64,000 bases of DNA from an uncultured Pseudomonadales bacterium (GCA_951813515.1 OX638346.1:310001-374000); one strand, 5' to 3'; positions 9,429 to 19,267 are shown, counted from the stretch's first letter. A program made the numbers and translations. Notes: generated by a model not told the origin, from the sequence alone.

Positions 9429-9868
9429 ACGGTGGGCGGTAGCCTCGGCCACCGCCCCTTCAACGCGTCAGCGCAAGCCGTCATCGGGGCGCGCTGGCGC
9501 AACCTGCCCTATTAGCGGCGGGCACTCCGATACAAACTCCCGACCCCTCGCATGAACGAGGGGCGGGAGTTTTTTTTCGCCGGCACCCCTCCTTTGCCGC
9601 ATCGTTCCGCACTGTGCCCATTTCTTTCGGCGACAAAAAACGAATGTGAGTCGCCTTGAAGACACGACGAGCGGGGCACCGAGAGCGACGCGGCGCAGCC
9701 TCCACATCGCCCCGTTCTCAGACATCCATCCAAGCGCTGTCGTCCTCGCAGTGATCGTCGGCGGCCTGGTGCTCTCCCGCCGATAGTCCGCCGCGCTTGC
9801 CTGTCCCCGCGTGCGGATAGATCATCTTCGATCGTCGCGTTCGCAGGCAGACCACGGGTGGAGGACCC
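9429..9868. other. Intergenic region downstream of the small membrane protein
   Basis: Apart from the terminator at 9534-9577 and the GGAGG ribosome site just before 9869, nothing recognisable is seen. Short open frames on both strands here have no coding character. Confidence 0.5.
9534..9577 (+). terminator. Strong rho-independent terminator
   Basis: A 16-bp stem with a single bulged A is formed by AAACTCCCG-a-CCCCTCG (9534-9550) and CGAGGGG-CGGGAGTTT (9557-9572). The loop is CATGAA and eight T residues end the structure at 9577. It would end transcription of the 9090-9428 gene. Confidence 0.9.
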
Positions 9869-11092
9869 ATGAAAATCACCGGAATCGAGACATTCGTCGT
9901 CGACGCGGGGTGGCGGCCGTGGACGTTTGTCGCCGTGCGCACCGACGCCGATATCACCGGCTACGGCGAGTGTTCCGACGGGCGCATGCCCTACAGCGTC
10001 GCGGCGGCGGCGCAGGAATTCGAAAAGATGCTCCTCGGCCAGGATCCACGTCCCGTCGAGGCGCGTTACTGGGACCTCTATCGCATGGCGCGGCAGAGTC
10101 CCGGCGGGATCGCCGCCAAGGCCATCGCGGGTATTGAACTCGCATTGTGGGATATCAAGGCCAAGGCGCTCGGCGTGCCCGTGTACGAACTGTTCGGGGG
10201 ACCTATGCGGCGCCGCCAGCGTGTCTACTGGTCGCACTGCGGAACGTCTCGCGCGCGCAATGCCGACATCATCGGCGTGCCGCCGCTTCGGACCTGGGAC
10301 GACATCAGCGCGCTGGGTAGGGAGGTGGTGGCCCGCGGGTTTACCGCATTGAAGACGAATATCGTCTATCCCGGCGATCCCGCAGGCGTCTACTTCGGCG
10401 GTTTTGGCGGCGGCCAGGGCACCACCGACGGCACCATAGACAACGCCACGATCGACCACATCCGCACGCTGATCGGAACATTCAGGGACGCTGTCGGGCC
10501 GAACATCGATATTGCGCTCGACCTGAACTTCAACTTCCGCGTCGAAGCTGCGACCCGGATCTGCAAGGCGCTCGAAGACCTGCGCATGATGTGGGTGGAG
10601 ATCGACATGTACGAACCCGACGGGTTGCGGGAAATCCGCGATGCCACGAGCGTGACGGTCTGCTCCGGCGAGAACCTGTTCGGCCCGCGCGATTACCGGC
10701 GCTACTTTGAAGCCCGGTCCATGGACGTGTGCATGATCGACCTCCCCTGGAACGGATTCGGCCCGGCGAAGAGGGTCGCCGACATGGCGGAGACGTTCGA
10801 GATCAACTGCGCGCCGCACAACTACTACAGCCACCTCTCGACGCTGCACTCGGTGCACCTCTGCGCCGTGATCCCGAACGTCCGCATCTGCGAGATCGAC
10901 ATCGACGACGTGCCCTGGAAGGACGACCTCATCACCGAGAAAATGGAGTTCGACCACGGCGACGTCTTGATCCCGCACCGCCCGGGATGGGGGGCCGACC
11001 TGAACGAGGAAGTTGCCCTCGCCCACGTCTGGGAAAGGGGACGGCCGCCGGGATACATGAACCAGGTGGCGAACGCCCGCGACAACGCATGA
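9869..11092 (+). CDS. Mandelate racemase/muconate lactonizing enzyme family protein (enolase superfamily)
   Basis: A 407-residue enolase-superfamily enzyme. An N-terminal capping domain is followed by the TIM barrel. Likely metal ligands are the Asp of LDLNFNF, the Glu of WVEIDMYEPDG and the Glu of SGENLFG. A barrel-end His occurs in APHNYYSH. The second-strand position reads ALKTN rather than a canonical KxK, pointing to a less-studied dehydratase or racemase subgroup acting on a carboxylate such as a sugar acid. The start has GGAGG 7 bp upstream. It is 22 bp from the next gene, so the two are probably co-transcribed. Substrate unknown. Confidence 0.85.
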   Translation: MKITGIETFVVDAGWRPWTFVAVRTDADITGYGECSDGRMPYSVAAAAQEFEKMLLGQDPRPVEARYWDLYRMARQSPGGIAAKAIAGIELALWDIKAKALGVPVYELFGGPMRRRQRVYWSHCGTSRARNADIIGVPPLRTWDDISALGREVVARGFTALKTNIVYPGDPAGVYFGGFGGGQGTTDGTIDNATIDHIRTLIGTFRDAVGPNIDIALDLNFNFRVEAATRICKALEDLRMMWVEIDMYEPDGLREIRDATSVTVCSGENLFGPRDYRRYFEARSMDVCMIDLPWNGFGPAKRVADMAETFEINCAPHNYYSHLSTLHSVHLCAVIPNVRICEIDIDDVPWKDDLITEKMEFDHGDVLIPHRPGWGADLNEEVALAHVWERGRPPGYMNQVANARDNA

Positions 11093-11114
11093 CATCCGCA
11101 ACCAGGGAGGGACG

Positions 11115-11891
11115 ATGATCATCCAACTACGCCAGATTTGCCTGGTCGCGCGGGAACTCGCGCCGACCATAAACAATCTCACCCATATATTCGGCATCAA
11201 CTCCTGCTACGTCGACCCCGGCGTCGGCAAGTGGGGCCTTGAGAACACCCTCATGCCGATCGGACGCAACTTCCTCGAGGTGGTGGCGCCCGTCAAAGAC
11301 GGCACTGCGGGTGGACGCTACCTGGACCGGCGCGGCGGCGACGGCGGCTACATGGTGATCACCCAGGCCGCCGACAAGTCGACGCAGCGGGCCGTGCGCC
11401 AGCGCGCGCGCGATCGCGGCGTGCGCGTCGCCATGGAATCGGAGCGGGAGAACTGGAACATCTGCCAGTTGCATCCGCGCGACATGATCGCGTCTTTCCT
11501 GGAGATCGACTGGGACCGGCACGACGACTTCAATGGCAACTGGATGCCCGTTGGCGGCACGGGATGGGAGGACAAGGTGGCCCAGGATGTGACGGTGGAC
11601 TATCTCGCCGTCGAACTGCAGGGTCCGGATCCCATCGAAATCGCCGAACTCTGGGGGCACGTCACCGACCTCCCGGTGACCCGGGACGGCGCGGTGCTGA
11701 GCATTGCGCTCAACAACGTCACGATACGCTTTGTGGAGGCGACCGATGGGCGTGGGGCAGGTCTGGGCGGCATCGACCTCGCCGTTCGGGACCGGGACAG
11801 AATCCTCACGGCCGCAAGGGCGCGCGACTGCTACGTGTCCGACGACCGCGTCGACGTATGCGGTGTGCGTTGGATGCTGCAGGACGCCTGA
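11115..11891 (+). CDS. VOC/glyoxalase-like domain protein
   Basis: A 258-residue protein with the vicinal-oxygen-chelate look: two related beta-alpha-beta modules. It opens with the LRQICLVARELA strand-helix and a second half begins around DYLAVELQGPD. It resembles the glyoxalase-like family that includes uncharacterised lyases and epimerases. The ATG at 11115 is preceded by AGGGAGGG. Its position right behind the enolase-superfamily gene suggests both act on the same small metabolite. No metal-binding set can be assigned with confidence by eye. Confidence 0.75.
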   Translation: MIIQLRQICLVARELAPTINNLTHIFGINSCYVDPGVGKWGLENTLMPIGRNFLEVVAPVKDGTAGGRYLDRRGGDGGYMVITQAADKSTQRAVRQRARDRGVRVAMESERENWNICQLHPRDMIASFLEIDWDRHDDFNGNWMPVGGTGWEDKVAQDVTVDYLAVELQGPDPIEIAELWGHVTDLPVTRDGAVLSIALNNVTIRFVEATDGRGAGLGGIDLAVRDRDRILTAARARDCYVSDDRVDVCGVRWMLQDA

Positions 11892-11917
11892 CAAAAGCGT
11901 CCAGTTCTTCAACTCCG

Positions 11918-13741
11918 TTAGACCGCGCGACCGGCGGCGACCCCCGCATCCGCCCGCCGGCGGGCGTTTTCCGTGAGATGCTCCTTGCGTATGCGGATTG
12001 CGGCTGGCGTGACTTCGACGAGTTCGTCATCGTTGATGAACTCCAGCGCCTGTTCGAGCGTTAGCTCCATGGGCGCGGCGAGCAGGATGTTGTCGTCGCT
12101 GCCCGCAGCCCGGATATTGGTCAATTTCTTCTCCCTCAGGGGATTCACCGTAAGGTCGTTGGATCGCTGGTGGACACCCACGACCATGCCTTCGTATACC
12201 GGCGTGCCGGGCCTGACCATCAGGCGCCCACGCGCCTGCAGACTGAACAGCGCGTAGCCGACCGCCTTGCCGGTCGCCTTCGAGATCATGACGCCGGATT
12301 TGCGCCCTATGTCGAGCCCCGCAACCACGGGTCCGTAACCAGCGGAGGAAAAGGTCATGATGCCGGAGCCGGATGTGAACGACGTGAACTCCGAGCGGAA
12401 ACCCATGAGCGCCCGCGTGGCGAGCTTGCAGGCAAGCCGCACGCGTTCGGCGCCGTCGTGATGCAGGTCGATCAGTTCGCCCTTGCGCTCGCCCAACGCT
12501 TCCATCAGTCGGCCCTGGTGCTCGATTTCGATGTCGAACGCCACAATTTCAAAGGGTTCCAGCCGTTCGCCAGCAACCATGCGCATGATCACGGTCGGCC
12601 GGGAGACGGCGCACTCGTACCCCTCACGACGCATGGTCTCGAGCAATACCGACAGGTGCAGTTCACCGCGGCCGGAGACCTTGAACTGGTCCGGATCGTC
12701 GGTCTCCTCCACCCGCAGCGCAACGTTGTGCGAGGCTTCCCGCAGCAGTCTCTCTCTGATCTGCCGGCTGGTCAGGAACTTGCCTTCGCGTCCAGCGAAC
12801 GGACCCGTGTTGGTGCGGAACATCATGGTCAAGGTCGGCTCATCGACCGCCAGCGCAGGCAAGGCGTCCACCGCATTGACGTCGCAGACCGTATCGGATA
12901 CGCCGATGTCGTCGATGCCGGAGATGCAAACGATATCGCCCGCCGCCGCCGATGGCAGTTCAACCCGCTCCAGGCCCCGGTTCGCGTGCACCGACAGAAC
13001 CCGCGCGCGGCGCTCGTCACCCGCAGCGCTTACCACCGTCACCGGCATGCGCGGCACTACCGACCCGCGCATGACGCGGCCGATGCCGATCACGCCCACG
13101 TAGCTCGAATAGTCCAAGGTGCTGATCTGCATCTGGAACGGTCCGTCGACATCGGTTTTCGGCGGTCGCGCCCGTTGCATCACAAGGTCAAGAAGCGGAG
13201 TCATGTCGTCCGCCATGCTATCGGGATCGAGGCCCGATATGCCCAACGTCGCGGACGTGAACGCCACCGGAAAGTCGAGTTGCGACTCGCTCGCCCCAAG
13301 CCGGTCGAACAGGTCGAAGACCTCGTCCACGACCCGGTGCGGCGCCGCGCCGTCACGATCGATCTTGTTCACCACCAGTATCGGGTCGAGACCGGCGTCA
13401 AACGCCTTGCTCGTGACGAACCGCGTCTGCGGCATCGGACCCTCGACCGCGTCGACGACGAGCAGTACCGAGTCGACCATCGACAGAATCCGCTCCACCT
13501 CGCCGCCGAAGTCCGTATGCCCTGGCGTATCGACAATGTTGATGCGGCAGCCAGCGTGTTCAACGGACGTCGTCTTCGACAGGATCGTGATGCCGCGCTC
13601 GCGCTCCAGTTCATTGCTGTCGAGCGCGCGCTCGGCAATCTCGACGCGCTCGCCTTTCACCGTCTGCCGAAGCAGGCAGTCCACCAGCGTGGTCTTGCCG
13701 TGGTCGACATGGGCGATGATGGCGACGTTGCGAATTTCCAT
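11918..13741 (-). CDS. typA: Ribosome-associated GTPase TypA/BipA
   Basis: A 607-residue translational GTPase of the BipA family, which acts on ribosomes and helps assembly or stress and low-temperature growth. G1 HVDHGKTT (~11-18), the switch stretch ERERGITI, G3 DTPGH and G4 NKID are intact. EF-G-like domains and the BipA-specific C-terminal domain follow ([13 protein letters not shown] near the end). The length equals the family norm. It starts at the ATG at 13741 and is convergent with the VOC-protein gene. Confidence 0.96.
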   Translation of the reverse strand: MEIRNVAIIAHVDHGKTTLVDCLLRQTVKGERVEIAERALDSNELERERGITILSKTTSVEHAGCRINIVDTPGHTDFGGEVERILSMVDSVLLVVDAVEGPMPQTRFVTSKAFDAGLDPILVVNKIDRDGAAPHRVVDEVFDLFDRLGASESQLDFPVAFTSATLGISGLDPDSMADDMTPLLDLVMQRARPPKTDVDGPFQMQISTLDYSSYVGVIGIGRVMRGSVVPRMPVTVVSAAGDERRARVLSVHANRGLERVELPSAAAGDIVCISGIDDIGVSDTVCDVNAVDALPALAVDEPTLTMMFRTNTGPFAGREGKFLTSRQIRERLLREASHNVALRVEETDDPDQFKVSGRGELHLSVLLETMRREGYECAVSRPTVIMRMVAGERLEPFEIVAFDIEIEHQGRLMEALGERKGELIDLHHDGAERVRLACKLATRALMGFRSEFTSFTSGSGIMTFSSAGYGPVVAGLDIGRKSGVMISKATGKAVGYALFSLQARGRLMVRPGTPVYEGMVVGVHQRSNDLTVNPLREKKLTNIRAAGSDDNILLAAPMELTLEQALEFINDDELVEVTPAAIRIRKEHLTENARRRADAGVAAGRAV

Positions 13742-13950
13742 TGGAGCGTCGGGGTCGAGAGCAGCCGCGCATTATGTATGAAGCGCGGCAAGAGTCCATG
13801 CGGGATAACGGGCTGGCCGCAACAAGTGCGCGCAAGCACCATGAAATCCGTCATCCTACGGTTCCGGTGTTCACCCCCGGGCTAGAGCCTTTGTTTCGCC
13901 CATCCCACCCGTCCCGAATCCCGCGCCTTGACCGGCGCATGTGTGCCGCG

Positions 13951-15297
13951 TTACGGCGCAGCCTCCTGGTCTTCGCCGGCAGCTCTCTTCATCAAGGCCC
14001 GAAGCAGACCGTTGAACCTGACCTTGAGGGTCTCCATGTCCCGGCCCGCATAAGAGCCAAGGTCTTGGGTTGAGCCACCGCGCAACTCGAAGCGCCAGAC
14101 GGGTCCAGCCGAATCGATGTCATTGGATATGGACAGAAAAACCTGTGGATCCTTCCCCAGCCACAGGCCGAACATGATGTCCGCGCGGATCGTCAAGGCC
14201 TCTTCCGGCACCTCGGAAGAGCGCGTATCGGCGTCGAATTCGACATCGATCGTCGCGTTGTCGACACCCCTGATGTGCAGGCGCAATCGCGAACTGGTCA
14301 GTGTAAGAACGTCCGATAGTCGCGCAACCTTCGACTGGCAATAGTCGTATAGCGGATGCAGCACCTCGTCGAAGTATTCCCTCAATGCTATCGGTCGGCC
14401 CATGCCCCCATCTTCGCTGACCGAACGCTTGAAGAGTTCGATTTCCCGATCGATGTCGTCAACGCTTTCTATCGACTCGCCCCGCGCAGCGCGCAGGTGC
14501 ACGTTCAGCGAGTATTCGCAGCAATTGGCCACATAGTCGATGAACTCGGCCAAGTCCTCGGTCCGGTCGATTCGTTCGAGCTGCTCTATGTACGCGCTCC
14601 TCTCGGAGTCCGGAATGATCGCCACCGTGTACCCGTGATTGATCAGGATCAGGTTCATGAGCAGACGGGCCATGCGACCATTGCCGTCATCGAAGGGATG
14701 AATTCGCACAAAGCGGTAGTGGAAAGTGGCCGCGATGATCACCGGATGTTCATTCGCAGCCTCCTGCTTCCGGTACCAGTCGATGAGATCGCTCATCTCC
14801 GGCTTCACCTGCTCGGGAGGCGTGAAGAAGTACGTTTCGCCGGTCGATGTCCTTACGTTGTTGGGCACCGTCTTGTATTCACCAATCGATATGCGTCGCC
14901 TGGTGGTCTCCCCGTGGGGCGTCATGGCGTCCGCGTCGTAGGGTTCCTTCAGCAAGACGCGATGAAGGTTGCGAATGAACACTTCCGTCAATGCGTGCTC
15001 GTTTCGGACAGCGTCTTCGACTGCCTTGACCGCGTCGTCATGCCCCTGGATGTCGAGATGATCGCGCATGGGTTTACCACGTGCAGTCAGTCCGTGCAGG
15101 ATCAGGTTACGGGCCTCGCCGAGGCTGATCCTGTTTCCCTCGATGGCGTTGGAGTGGTAATTCCACTCGATCCTGAGCTTTTGCCCGACTCTGCCGACCA
15201 AGTCGGGGGCAAGCGGGCGACACGCGTTCAACTCGTCCCTTAGCTTGTCAATGCCTTCGAGGGCTTTGCTTCGCATTGCATTCCTCATGGGGGGCAA
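13951..15297 (-). CDS. Fic family protein (probable AMPylase)
   Basis: A 448-residue Fic-domain protein. The active-site motif HPFDDGNGR is intact at 200-208, with H200 the expected catalytic His. An N-terminal inhibitory motif S49xxxE53GN is present, making this a class II Fic with self-inhibition in the same chain. Between them lies the flap region (DIQGHDDAV). The C-terminal ~150 residues are predicted helical then beta-rich and are not recognised. Such proteins transfer AMP from ATP to hydroxyl side chains; the target is unknown. Three ATGs are possible near the start (15297, 15288, 15276). No toxin-antitoxin partner is adjacent. Confidence 0.9.
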   Translation of the reverse strand: MPPMRNAMRSKALEGIDKLRDELNACRPLAPDLVGRVGQKLRIEWNYHSNAIEGNRISLGEARNLILHGLTARGKPMRDHLDIQGHDDAVKAVEDAVRNEHALTEVFIRNLHRVLLKEPYDADAMTPHGETTRRRISIGEYKTVPNNVRTSTGETYFFTPPEQVKPEMSDLIDWYRKQEAANEHPVIIAATFHYRFVRIHPFDDGNGRMARLLMNLILINHGYTVAIIPDSERSAYIEQLERIDRTEDLAEFIDYVANCCEYSLNVHLRAARGESIESVDDIDREIELFKRSVSEDGGMGRPIALREYFDEVLHPLYDYCQSKVARLSDVLTLTSSRLRLHIRGVDNATIDVEFDADTRSSEVPEEALTIRADIMFGLWLGKDPQVFLSISNDIDSAGPVWRFELRGGSTQDLGSYAGRDMETLKVRFNGLLRALMKRAAGEDQEAAP

Positions 15298-15433
15298 CCG
15301 GATTCTATTGGATACTCTCCGGCTTCAGGCGATTTCGCGGGAGGTCGCCCGCCACCCAGCGCAAAGCGCATCGTTTTCCCCACAAGGACAGCCATGTACC
15401 ATCGCTGCTTCAATTTCGGGGAGCGGCGAAGCG

Positions 15434-16657
15434 ATGGCATCAGTGATCAGGGAAGCGGCGGCGCAGGCAGGACTCAGCGCGGAGCGCCTGCAACGCGTCG
15501 TCGATCATCTCCAACATGACTACGTCGGGCCGCAGAAAATCGCCGGCTGTCAGCTCGCCATCGCCCGGCGCGACGAACTTGCGTGTTTCGCGTCGCTGGG
15601 TCTCATGGACATCGAGCGCGGGCGGGCGATGGACGACAACCCCATCTTTCGCATTCACTCGATGACCAAGCCGATCACTTCGGTGGCGCTGATGCAGCTT
15701 TGGGAACGGGGGCTGTTTCAACTAAACGACCCGGTCCACAGCGTGATCCCCGCCTGGCGCGGACAGGAGGTCTACGCTTCGGGCGATGACGACAACCTGG
15801 TCACGCGTCCCGCCAAGCGCCCCATGACGTTTCGCCACATCCTGGGCCACACCGCCGGGCTTTCCTACGGCGGAACCGATCACCCGGTGGACAAGGCGTA
15901 CCGGCGGCTCGGAGCGCGGCGCGGTCCCGGAATGACATTGCAGACCTTCGTCGAAAAACTCGCTGCTGTGCCGCTGTACTACGATCCCGGCGAGCGGTGG
16001 CACTACTCGTGCGCTACGGACGTCTGCGGCTACCTGATCGAAGCGTTGTCCGGCATGTCGCTCGATCGCTATTTCGAACAACACATTTTCGAGCCCCTTG
16101 GGATGCCCGATACCAGCTTCAGCGTCCCGGAATCAAAAGTCGACAGGCTGTCCGCGAGCTATCAATGGCAACCCGGCCGAGCCCTGAAGGTGCTCGACGA
16201 CCCCCAGACCAGTTCCCACCACACCCATCCAACTTTCTTTTCCGGTGGCGGAGGGCTGACCAGCACCACGCACGACTACCTGCGCTTTTGCGAGATGTTG
16301 TGCCGGGGCGGGGAACTGGACGGCGCCCGCATCCTGGGCCCGCGCACGCTGCGACTGATGACGCGGAATCACCTGGCGAACGGCCGCGACATGACCGAGA
16401 TGGCGGTGGGGAGGTTTTCCGAAACCCCTTACGCCGGGGTCGGTTTCGGCCTCGGTTTCGCCATGTCGCTCGACGTGGCGGGAACCGGTGGCCCCAGCGA
16501 GAGCGACTTCTACTGGGGCGGCGCCGCGTCTACGATAATGTGGGTCGATCCGGTGGAACAGTTGTCCGTCGTGTTCATGACGCAGCTCATGCCCTACGGC
16601 GTTTACAACTTCCGGGGAGAACTCAAGAGCATGATCTATGCCGCGATCGAGGACTGA
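15434..16657 (+). CDS. Serine hydrolase of the beta-lactamase/esterase family
   Basis: A 407-residue class C beta-lactamase-fold hydrolase, probably an esterase or peptidase. The nucleophile motif SMTK (SxxK) is at ~74-77 in RIHSMTKPITS. The second-motif tyrosine occurs in HYSCATD, where Cys replaces the usual Asn, as in many EstB-like enzymes. A glycine-rich stretch FSGGGGLTST and C-terminal GGAAST may supply the third motif. The open frame extends upstream into the Fic gene region; the ATG at 15434 is preferred because GGGGAG precedes it and the upstream codons lack conservation. No signal peptide is visible, so cytoplasmic. Confidence 0.85.
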   Translation: MASVIREAAAQAGLSAERLQRVVDHLQHDYVGPQKIAGCQLAIARRDELACFASLGLMDIERGRAMDDNPIFRIHSMTKPITSVALMQLWERGLFQLNDPVHSVIPAWRGQEVYASGDDDNLVTRPAKRPMTFRHILGHTAGLSYGGTDHPVDKAYRRLGARRGPGMTLQTFVEKLAAVPLYYDPGERWHYSCATDVCGYLIEALSGMSLDRYFEQHIFEPLGMPDTSFSVPESKVDRLSASYQWQPGRALKVLDDPQTSSHHTHPTFFSGGGGLTSTTHDYLRFCEMLCRGGELDGARILGPRTLRLMTRNHLANGRDMTEMAVGRFSETPYAGVGFGLGFAMSLDVAGTGGPSESDFYWGGAASTIMWVDPVEQLSVVFMTQLMPYGVYNFRGELKSMIYAAIED

Positions 16658-16705
16658 CGCCGGCGCAACCACCACTACATGGCCACAATGCACGGGAGCA
16701 AACGC

Positions 16706-17332
16706 ATGGCAACCGAAATGGGAATCTTCGAAACGATCTACAACTGCCGCGCGATGCGGCGGCTCAAACCGGACCCGGTGCCGGAGGCCCTGCTGGTCAA
16801 ACTGATCGACGCCGCCAACCAGGCGCCGACCGGCTCAAACCAGCAGGGCGCGCGCTGGATCGTCGTGCGCGACTGGGAACAGCGATCGAAACTGGCCGCG
16901 CTGAACAAGGCAGCCGCAACGCGGTATATCAGCCAGCGCACGCAAGAGGAACCTCCCGACGAAAGACGGAATCGCCTGCTGGCCGCAGTGCGGTGGCAGA
17001 TTGATCACATGCAGGAGATTCCGGCGCTCGTCATCGCCTGTTACCGATTCGGGGAGTCGGTGGTCGACAATCCCGATGTCGGGACTCGAGCCGGAGGCTC
17101 GATATGGCCAGCGGTACAGAACCTGCTGCTGGCCGCACGCGCCCTAGGGCTGGGCGCCACACCGACAACGTTGGGCCTGTCGGATCGTGCGGCGGTGCGC
17201 GAAGTGCTGCAGCTACCCGACGACATGGCCGCTTTCTGCCTCATTCCCGTCGGCTATCCATACGGCAACTTCGGTCCGGTCACGCGTTTGCCGGTGGAAG
17301 AGACCATGTGCTGGGACCGCTGGGAGGAATAG
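16706..17332 (+). CDS. Nitroreductase family protein
   Basis: A 208-residue FMN-dependent oxidoreductase of the nitroreductase fold. The N-terminal phosphate-binding stretch YNCRAMRRLKPDPVPE and NQAPTGSNQQ match the flavin site. The C-terminal half contains the family-typical VQNLLLAARALGLGA and the terminal IPVGYPYG. The ATG at 16706 (MATEMGIFE) follows GGGAG; an upstream ATG at 16679 lacks a ribosome site. A degenerate second copy of the last ~110 bp of this gene lies beyond yceH (18165-18281), pointing to an old local duplication. Physiological substrate unknown. Confidence 0.9.
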   Translation: MATEMGIFETIYNCRAMRRLKPDPVPEALLVKLIDAANQAPTGSNQQGARWIVVRDWEQRSKLAALNKAAATRYISQRTQEEPPDERRNRLLAAVRWQIDHMQEIPALVIACYRFGESVVDNPDVGTRAGGSIWPAVQNLLLAARALGLGATPTTLGLSDRAAVREVLQLPDDMAAFCLIPVGYPYGNFGPVTRLPVEETMCWDRWEE

Positions 17333-17438
17333 CCGCCCCGCTCGTTGATCACGTGGTTCGACATTGCGCACGGGACATGGGGTTGACCGTCGCGCGGCGG
17401 GCGTCTAACGTGCGCCGCCCACCCCGCCCGATTCTCCC

Positions 17439-18095
17439 ATGCCCCGCATCCACCTGAGCCCCAACGAAGCGCGCATCATCGGCTGCCTCATGGAGAAGGC
17501 CGTGCTGACACCGGATCAGTGCCCGTTGACGCTGAACGCGCTGACGAATGCCTGCAACCAGAAGTCGAGCCGGGATCCCGTGTTGGCGCTGGACCGCACT
17601 ACCGTCGAACGGACGGCGCGAGACCTGAACGACAAGTCGCTCGTCACGCGCGACGAGAACTTCAGAAGCGGCGTCGTGAAGTATCAGCAGCGCCTGTGCA
17701 ACACGATGTTCAGCGAACTGACCCTGGCGGAGGACGAGTATGCGGTGCTCTGCCTGCTGCTCCTGCGCGGCCCGCAGACCCCGGGCGAACTGCGGGCGCG
17801 TAGCGGACGTCTGCATGTCTTCGAGGAAAGTGACGCGGTTGCCGAAACACTGCAGCGGCTGATGGACACCAGCCGCGACGGCGGCGCCGTGGTCGCGAGG
17901 CTCGCCCGCGTCTCCGGACGCCGCGACCACCAGTACGCGCACCTGCTGTCCGGCGATATCGAATCGGTGCCCGCGGACGACCTGCCAGCCAGGGTGGAAC
18001 CTAGGAGCGGGCGGCTCGCGGAACTCGAACGCCGGGTCGCCGCGCTGGAACTCGAAGTGGCGACGCTCAAGGGTCGGCCGTCGGACCAAGACTGA
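17439..18095 (+). CDS. yceH: YceH family protein (UPF0502/DUF480)
   Basis: A 218-residue protein of the YceH family, built of two winged-helix domains and of unknown molecular role. The diagnostic opening LSPNEARIIGCLMEKAVLTP and the NALTNACNQKSSRDPV stretch are intact. The C-terminus is a short coiled coil rich in Leu and Glu (LAELERRVAALELEVATL), typical of the family. It is 106 bp after the nitroreductase gene, in the same orientation. Confidence 0.93.
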   Translation: MPRIHLSPNEARIIGCLMEKAVLTPDQCPLTLNALTNACNQKSSRDPVLALDRTTVERTARDLNDKSLVTRDENFRSGVVKYQQRLCNTMFSELTLAEDEYAVLCLLLLRGPQTPGELRARSGRLHVFEESDAVAETLQRLMDTSRDGGAVVARLARVSGRRDHQYAHLLSGDIESVPADDLPARVEPRSGRLAELERRVAALELEVATLKGRPSDQD

Positions 18096-18164
18096 CCGCC
18101 GGCAATCTTTTTGCCTATAGCTCGTTGCCTGGCTCCACCATGCCAGGGCGCGGGAGCGGAAAAG

Positions 18165-18281
18165 CGTTTGTCCGACGTGGCCGCGTTTTGCCCCATTCCC
18201 CTCGGCTATCCGTACGGCAACTTCGGGCCGACTACGCTGATAGACGAGACCATGTGCTGAGACCGCGGGGAAAATAGCCGT
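18165..18281 (+). pseudogene. Remnant of a duplicated nitroreductase 3' end
   Basis: This segment reads FCPIPLGYPYGNFGPTT...DETMC and then stop, closely matching the last ~35 codons of the intact nitroreductase at 16706-17332 (FCLIPVGYPYGNFGPVT...EETMC). DNA similarity is high by eye and continues through the original stop into the following ATAGCCG. The Trp codon after Cys has become TGA, and a few bases are missing in the middle. No start or upstream part is present, so it is a dead fragment. Confidence 0.85.
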
Positions 18282-18301
18282 CCAACCCGTCACCCTGGCT
18301 G

Positions 18302-19267
18302 TCAGCGCCCGGCGCCCTGCATGCCCCGCACGCGGATCGATCCGCCGGTCGTCTTTAGCGTTACACCAGGCCCGCCCCCGTTGACCGAGGCCCGGAGCTT
18401 CGACTTGCCTTCGCTCTCCTGTTTCGTCACCGGGATGCCGATGGACACGCGACCCCCGGTCGTTCGGGCATCAAGATCGACGGCGACATCATCGGCAAGC
18501 GCCAGGTCGATGCTCCCGCCCGTCGTGCGCAGGTCGGAATCGGTGTCGGGCTGACCGGCGAGCGCGGCGACGATCGATCCCCCAGTCGTTCGCGCGTCGA
18601 TTGACCCGCGAACCTGCCCAAGATCCATCGAGCCGCCTGTCGTGCGGGCGACCACAGGCCCCACCCACGCTTGGATACTGATGTTTCCGCCGGTTGTCTT
18701 CGCCTCGATGCTCCCGGAGGCGCTGCCGATCCGAATCGACCCGCCCGCGGTCTTCGCCTGCACACTGCCCGAAGCGGCGGCAACTTCGATCGAACCGCCG
18801 GCGGTGCGGCTCTCCACGTCGCCGGTGATCTCACCCAGCACTACGTTGCCGCCCGCGGTCACGGCGGCAACGCTACCTTCCAGGTTTGCGACACGGACGT
18901 TGCCGCCGGCCGTCGTCAAATCCAGGTGGGTCCGGTTGGGAACGGTGACTCGAAACACCGGGGCCGGACCCCGTTCGTTACCGAACCAACCGAACAGGCC
19001 CTTGTCCCGCGTACGGGAGCGAACGCTCAAGGCGTCGTCGCCGTGGTCGAATTCCAACAGCACTTTTTCTGCGCGCTCGACGTCGACCTCGATCAGGGTG
19101 CCTTGTGAGGTTCGAACGTCGACTTGACCCCAATCGGCATCGAGCACGAAACGGCTGCCCGGCGAGACCTCGAACGAGCGCGATTCGGCCCGGGCATCGT
19201 ATGCGGGCGCCGACAAAAGTACGGCCAGGGTGCTCCCGATAGCGAGAGCTTTCGTATTCTGCATCAT
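18302..19267 (-). CDS. DUF4097-type beta-repeat exported protein
   Basis: A ~321-residue secreted or periplasmic protein with a signal peptide (LAIGSTLAVLLSAPAYDARA). The mature part contains ten copies of a short T(A/T)GG(S/N)(I/V) turn at regular ~18-25 residue spacing: four TAGG copies, then six TTGG. This is the pattern of DUF4097-like right-handed beta-helix or polymer-forming domains. Adjacent ATGs at 19267 and 19264 follow GAGG; the longer open frame upstream is not needed. A role at the cell envelope is inferred only. It is convergent with the nitroreductase remnant. Confidence 0.8.
   Translation of the reverse strand: MMQNTKALAIGSTLAVLLSAPAYDARAESRSFEVSPGSRFVLDADWGQVDVRTSQGTLIEVDVERAEKVLLEFDHGDDALSVRSRTRDKGLFGWFGNERGPAPVFRVTVPNRTHLDLTTAGGNVRVANLEGSVAAVTAGGNVVLGEITGDVESRTAGGSIEVAAASGSVQAKTAGGSIRIGSASGSIEAKTTGGNISIQAWVGPVVARTTGGSMDLGQVRGSIDARTTGGSIVAALAGQPDTDSDLRTTGGSIDLALADDVAVDLDARTTGGRVSIGIPVTKQESEGKSKLRASVNGGGPGVTLKTTGGSIRVRGMQGAGR

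Noticed and set aside
9512..11200. A 1.7-kb minus-strand frame opposite the enolase-superfamily gene
   Set aside because: No recognisable domain and no ribosome site; the plus-strand gene has a clear family and start.
12170..13885. A 1.7-kb plus-strand frame opposite typA
   Set aside because: typA is certain; the antisense product lacks any fold signal.
17349..18293. A 314-codon minus-strand frame opposite yceH
   Set aside because: YceH is a clear family match on the plus strand; the antisense frame also runs through the nitroreductase remnant without sense.
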